Below are positions 59,672-64,000 of a DNA stretch of 64,000 nt, in pieces; the stretch's first letter is position 1, and each line of letters starts with the position of its first letter. The notes below the pieces were generated by a model that searched no databases, had not been told where the DNA came from, and saw only the letters and a program-made list of their open reading frames with translations. This DNA comes from Pyxicephalus adspersus (lineage: Eukaryota > Chordata > Amphibia > Anura > Pyxicephalidae), in assembly GCF_032062135.1 (NCBI RefSeq), contig NC_092859.1, positions 44,286,468 through 44,350,467 of the forward strand, given 5' to 3'. The position numbers and the translations under genes were made by a program.

Positions 59672-60985
59672 TATTGAATGTATTTTAAACTGACAAAATC
59701 TTAAAAGTGTGTTTTTTGTGTGCAGAACAGATCCACACTGTACATTCCAAATTTACCCTTCCATTTTTTTCTTGTTACTTTTCACTTCCTTTATCTTGTG
59801 TCAAGTAGCAACCATCGATTTTTCTTCTCCTGTATTTTTTGTGTGTTGTGGTCCCTGAGGGAGCCACAGCAAGGTTTAATAAAACAGAACTCTGCGTCCA
59901 TCTCGTTTCTCTACATGTCACAAGTTGATGTGAGTGACCTATTCACAGAGGTCCGTTCGACACCAAGCCTTGTTCCTTTTACTCCAGTTCAGAAAGGGTA
60001 GGAGTGAGAGGGATAGGTTTCAGTAATGATTTACACAGAGCCTCTGGGAAAACACTAAAAAAAGTAAGACTTTGTTGGAACAGTCTGAAAGTTTAATTTT
60101 TTGTCTATTAACTTTTTATTTTCTAGTGTTTTATTTGGCTGTGAAAGACAAACAAGACTGCCATTTTTCAATTACATTTATTGAAGCCTGCAGCAAATTT
60201 TTTTTTTTTTTTTTTTATATTTTCAGTTGTGCGTTGAGTGGAAAACAGAGAGCAATTCTGTCAGCTTTTAATTTTTGTGCCACTACTTTTTCCCTCTTGC
60301 AGCCTAGTACAATCCAGCCACCAGGGCAGGATTGTTCCAGATTCCATCACCCCCTAAACCTATATTGCATGAGAGTCCCAGGCTTCATACAGTAGCTCCA
60401 ATACTTCAGTCTTGAAATGGATTATACCCACCTGTGTATAAAACATAAGGAAAACAAGCGTGGGTGGCATAGCCTCCCTACCACTTTCCTAACACTTGAC
60501 CCATGTACCCCAATAATCCTCACACTTACTAAATAACCTACATACATTTTCTTCCTTATGGGACTAATTCATCCCATAGTTATGCATCCTGTCCTTTCAT
60601 TTCAGGTTTCAAGAAAAAAAACAGAAATCACACCATAAAAAACCTTTTGTCCCCTATTGGGCCATTTAAACAACCTTTTATTTACTGTATATTTCTACAC
60701 AATATGTATGCAATTTTCATACAAGATTCACATTTTTTTTAATTGAATACAATTGACCCTATGAATAAGCTCCACTAGAGAAGAAAAAGTATCTGAATAG
60801 AGCCTTCTCTGTGATCATCCTGGTTCATTTTCTGTAAGCAAAGGAGTAAAAGGGGGAGTTTTAAGGCAAAATATACATCAGTTTCCAATAATTACCATTT
60901 CACTAAAATTTATAACTTTAATAATCCTTAAAACCAAATCAGATGTGTAACATATATAGTTAATACTCTAACAATGTGCATCTAA
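59672..60985. other. AT-rich sequence with a T19 run, nothing recognised
   Basis: The T19 run is at 60,198-60,216. Plus frames 59,720-60,001 and 60,072-60,395 are hydrophobic by T-richness and have no domain. 'tttaataaaacag' at about 59,876 is an AATAAA match without supporting context. Confidence 0.45.
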
Positions 60986-60989
60986 TGAA

Positions 60990-61060
60990 ATAACCACCAA
61001 AAACCTCTACGCGTTTCGTGGAACTCGCCCACTTATTCAGGAGGACATGATTCAAATATT
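60990..61060. mobile_element. terminus-like segment with 'acgcgtttcg' motif
   Basis: 'ctacgcgtttcgtggaactc' followed by 'cttattcaggagga' has the same layout as the arms of the 3.1-kb element at 22,070 ('acgcgtttcgcacactggct', then 'tcctctgggg'). No inverse partner lies in the window, so this is a single end. The following plus frame 61,061-61,396 (111 codons) has no recognised domain. Confidence 0.45.
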
Positions 61061-61396
61061 TTGCGAACTCCACTCAGATGTCAAGAGGTTTGCAGGCAGA
61101 ACGAGGTTGGGCAACAGGTGATGCTCAAATTGCAACTAGGGACCTCAAAAGTTTCATCAGGCCAGTCTTTTCCTATAATCTCAATAGTGACCAAGTTGTT
61201 GCAGAATCCAAATCAAACAATTGTCTGCTGTTATTCAGCCAATCAATGCCTATTTGCCAATATTAGATCTTCCTGGTTCACCTGGGACCAATTGGGTTTT
61301 GATTATGACAATGATTTAAGAAACAAAGAGTATCTTATGGGAACCATAGTCAAGCCTGCACTACTTGCTGGATGGAAAGCTGCCTATTGTGGATGA

Positions 61397-62240
61397 TGGA
61401 GCAGATAAACTGTTTTGGTACAAGTAATCTATGATTACTCAGTATTAGGGATGAACTTGGGTTTGCCAGTTTGATGGGTTCTTGGCAAAGGTTACATGGG
61501 ATGGCACCCATGAGCTGGTTTATGTACATAGTGGGTAGTGATTCTGTTGGCTAGTAGTTTTTTCACCACCTCTGTCTTAGCCCCACCTGATTGCTTTTCC
61601 TGAATGTGTCATCTTCTTTTATAGCCCCGGGTAGTGAACAAAACTAAATAATGTCTTCACCAATTCTCCTATAATGCAATAAAAAGTTGTACTGCTGCAG
61701 CTCTGAGAGTTTTGGGAACTAGAGATCTGATAACTTGCATGTAAGAGGAATCAGCCCATTTTCAAGGATGGAAATTCAATTAGTTGTAGCTGGTGATTTT
61801 ATTTGTCTTCTCACTTTAAAATAATATCTTGCTTTGTAATTCAAGATAGTTGAAAAAAAAAAGAAAAGTTTTGCTAAGCTGTTTATTTCACAAGCCAAAC
61901 TGCTATTTAACGTGCTTTCTTTTTTATTCTAATCAGTTAATTAAAGCCATATTTTAGAGGAGTGGTGCTTCTTCAAACTGGTTACTTTTATTTTCTAAAT
62001 TTGCAATTGGAAAGATTCCATTGATTTACAATATTGGGTTATACATGTCCTTATGCAAGCATTGCCTGTGGTGCCATGAGAAAATTGAACCATGTAGGCT
62101 TAGCCTAAGGAAGCTTTTTCTGACCTCTTACTACTTTCTGACCTTGTAGTGGTTTTTTAGTTTTGGTCCTGCACTGTCCTAGATTCTCTCTTTGTCCTGG
62201 GAAAAACCTTGTTCTGCGAATGCTTGTGATCAGGCATGAG
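61397..62240. other. AT-rich sequence, nothing firm
   Basis: 'tagggatgaacttgggtttg' at 61,446 resembles the hAT end at 23,773 for its first nine bases only. Confidence 0.45.
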
Positions 62241-62241
62241 C

Positions 62242-62385
62242 AAAAAAAAAAAAAAAACAGCATGATCTAAAGAAGGGGATTTAGAAGAAATAAACAAACA
62301 AAAAAAATGTTTTTCTTTATAAAAAAATGTTATCTACCCTTTTATATAAAGTATAAATGTTGGTGATAGGTCTGCTTTAAATGTA
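62242..62385 (+). repeat. interspersed repeat R2, shorter copy
   Basis: An A16 run at 62,242-62,257 leads into sequence whose end ('tatctacccttttatataaa' to 'aggtctgcttta') matches 33,270-33,325. Only the last 60 bp are clearly homologous. Confidence 0.6.
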
Positions 62386-63339
62386 TGATATGTACAATTC
62401 ACACTTATTTACCATGATTAATTCAATTCATATAAAATAATAAATATCATAAGAAAAAAATGGCAGCAACACATCAGTGTAATTGAAACCCAGAGCAAAT
62501 CATTTTAACCTCCACTTTATATAACATTATTTCATTATAATGAAATTACAATAATCATTAGAATTAATTCAAACAGTGCAAATTGGATTTTCCCATTACT
62601 TTTATGGTAACTATAAAATTGATGAATAATGTGAAATTGTCACTTTACATTGGTTGTCAGTGTGGAAGGAGCCCCTTACATGGACTGTCAGTGAAAAGAA
62701 TGCTCATTACAGTGATATTCATGGTGTAGTATCTGCTTACATTTATGGTCAGTGGAAAGAATTGCCCTGTATAGGTCCCTGAAAAGAAGATGAGAGGTCC
62801 CACTAATGCCATTTCTGGTTTTACTTATACCAGTTTCAGCCAGCATTGGGCATTATTAAACAAGAGGTAATTTCATCACTCGCATTGCTTACAGTGAATG
62901 TAATGCTTAAATGAGTAATAAGTAAGTAAGAGTAAGAGGATAAATGAATAGGGGGAAATTTCCAATACTTTCTGTTACAGGGTTACATTTACAAAAGGAG
63001 ATAATTAAAAGTGAGGGGATTTCCACTATTAGACCTTTATTACTAGCACAAGTTTTGGAAGATTTCTTCTAACCCCTTTTTGATATCCCAAATCAAAAAT
63101 TTAGGATTTCTCAAAAGTCAGTGGTCACCAGGACAACTAGCAAGCTCAGTTATCCCAAAAGTCGACAAAAGCAGCAATAGGAAACTTGATAAAAGTGCTA
63201 TCCCTACCAAATTTTATCTAAACCTAGAGGTTTAGAATTAGATACATTTTTCCCCACTCTGACCACTCCTTCTCCCAGTTTATCAGCCCTTAACCCCCTC
63301 AAAAACACACTGACAACTAAGTGGACCTAAAACGGAAGG
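62386..63339. other. AT-rich sequence, nothing recognised
   Basis: No gene, palindrome or repeat partner was seen. Confidence 0.5.
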
Positions 63340-64000
63340 CAAGCAGTCGTTTATTTAACACAAATTAAATAAACAATTTAACAATAAATAAATAACGAAT
63401 AAATATAAACTCTATGCAAACTTACAACTAAGCATGCATTTACATACATACATTAACATAACATTACCATAACAAATTCCTAAACTACTCATTTCCTCAA
63501 CGTTTAACACCATATTAACCACAATGTTACATTTGTACTACAACAACCAACCCATTCTAAATCCAAACAACTAGGATGCAGGTCAAACAACTAGGATGAA
63601 AGGTAAAGTCCGCATCCAACAATATAAAAAATCCAAACCTCAACATCACCACCACACCAGCCCCTAGTCACTCAGTACTGCCTCAGAGCCTACACCATAC
63701 CACCTTTAAAGGGGCACCCCGCCAATTCAGTTACCCATCCAGAAAGTACCAATAGGACTCTTACCTACCCCCAGACTTCAACCGCTCCACCTTATAACCA
63801 ACCCATAACCCTATCAACAGGGCGGGTGGGCGGTACATTTTTCTCCTACAAAAACTGTCCCTAACATCCGTTCATCCCTTAACCCTTTCCCCCCTTATTG
63901 GACAGCCCTTACACCCTGCCATGCCGGCCCTATGCCTAGTTCCCTGCTGCGGGCCTCTCTATAAAAGAATGTAGTGATAACACCCCTGCCCCACCTCCTA
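63340..64000 (-). mobile_element. retroelement-like block running off the window end
   Basis: The plus strand is C-rich from about 63,650. The minus strand carries an AATAAA (plus 'tttatt' near 63,351) after a G-rich region, as in LTR or tyrosine-recombinase retroelement ends. A plus-strand 'ctataaaag' at 63,959-63,967 is TATA-like, so orientation is uncertain. A 19-bp unit 'caaacaactaggatg' is duplicated at 63,564-63,600. No protein domain was found. Confidence 0.35.

Noticed and set aside
59870..59890. Polyadenylation signal of a host gene
   Set aside because: AATAAA is frequent by chance in AT-rich DNA, and no coding exon upstream is supported.
61446..61520. hAT terminus 'tagggatga'
   Set aside because: The match to the 23,773 element ends after nine bases and no opposite end or target duplication was found.
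1..64000. CRISPR array, operon, phage or bacterial defence system
   Set aside because: Composition, lack of long open frames and vertebrate repeat content exclude a prokaryotic origin. The clusters of similar repeats are MITEs, not regularly spaced direct repeats.

Overview
The window looks like nuclear DNA from a vertebrate, most probably a frog or other anuran. It is AT-rich and has no long open frames, no operon-like gene order and no ribosome-binding sites. It is full of decayed interspersed repeats: hAT and Tigger-like DNA transposons with target-site duplications, palindromic MITEs, the 3' end of an L2-type LINE, a tRNA-headed SINE with an L2-like tail, LTR-like blocks and (AT)n microsatellites. 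The repeat style (the 'agcaccaacatattaca' tail, the 'acgcgtttcg' termini, the 'tgatttattaaagctctcc' MITEs) matches what I know of amphibian genomes. The species assignment is inference. No host gene, exon chain, tRNA gene, rRNA or CRISPR array could be supported, so the window is intergenic or deep intronic.

Layout. 0-5.3 kb: a 160-bp direct duplication, hAT fragments, a 988-bp hAT-type element (2,465-3,452) built from a tandemly duplicated hairpin module, a GC-rich block and an LTR-like block. 5.3-21 kb: mostly plain AT-rich DNA with small palindromic MITEs (two CpG-dense), one (TA)n tract, a Tigger-like MITE (18,136-18,466) and the first copy of a retroelement-leader-like repeat (about 20.55-21.11 kb). 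21.9-25.0 kb: a 3.1-kb foldback element with about 210-bp terminal inverted repeats, interrupted by a 602-bp hAT MITE with a perfect 8-bp target duplication. 25-37 kb: largely featureless, with an open frame at 28.9-29.3 kb, an (AT)n tract, a GC-rich repeat and a SINE. 37-42.4 kb: a 387-bp hAT MITE, an L2-type LINE 3' end still showing the C-terminus of its ORF2, and a second leader copy. 46-57 kb: the longest pure (AT)n, a cluster of related palindromic MITEs, a perfect 21-bp-arm hairpin, a short internally deleted hAT copy and a third leader copy. 57-64 kb: an unexplained minus-strand open region (58.9-59.4 kb), a 25-bp minisatellite, an 'acgcgtttcg' terminus and a retroelement-like block running off the end.

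No set of genes works together here. The story is layered transposition: elements nested in elements, several MITE families amplified locally, and parts shared between elements with different ends. I found no new biological system. The observations most worth checking are the module-sharing hAT elements, the nested 3.1-kb foldback element, the 21-bp hairpin and the open region at 58.9-59.4 kb.
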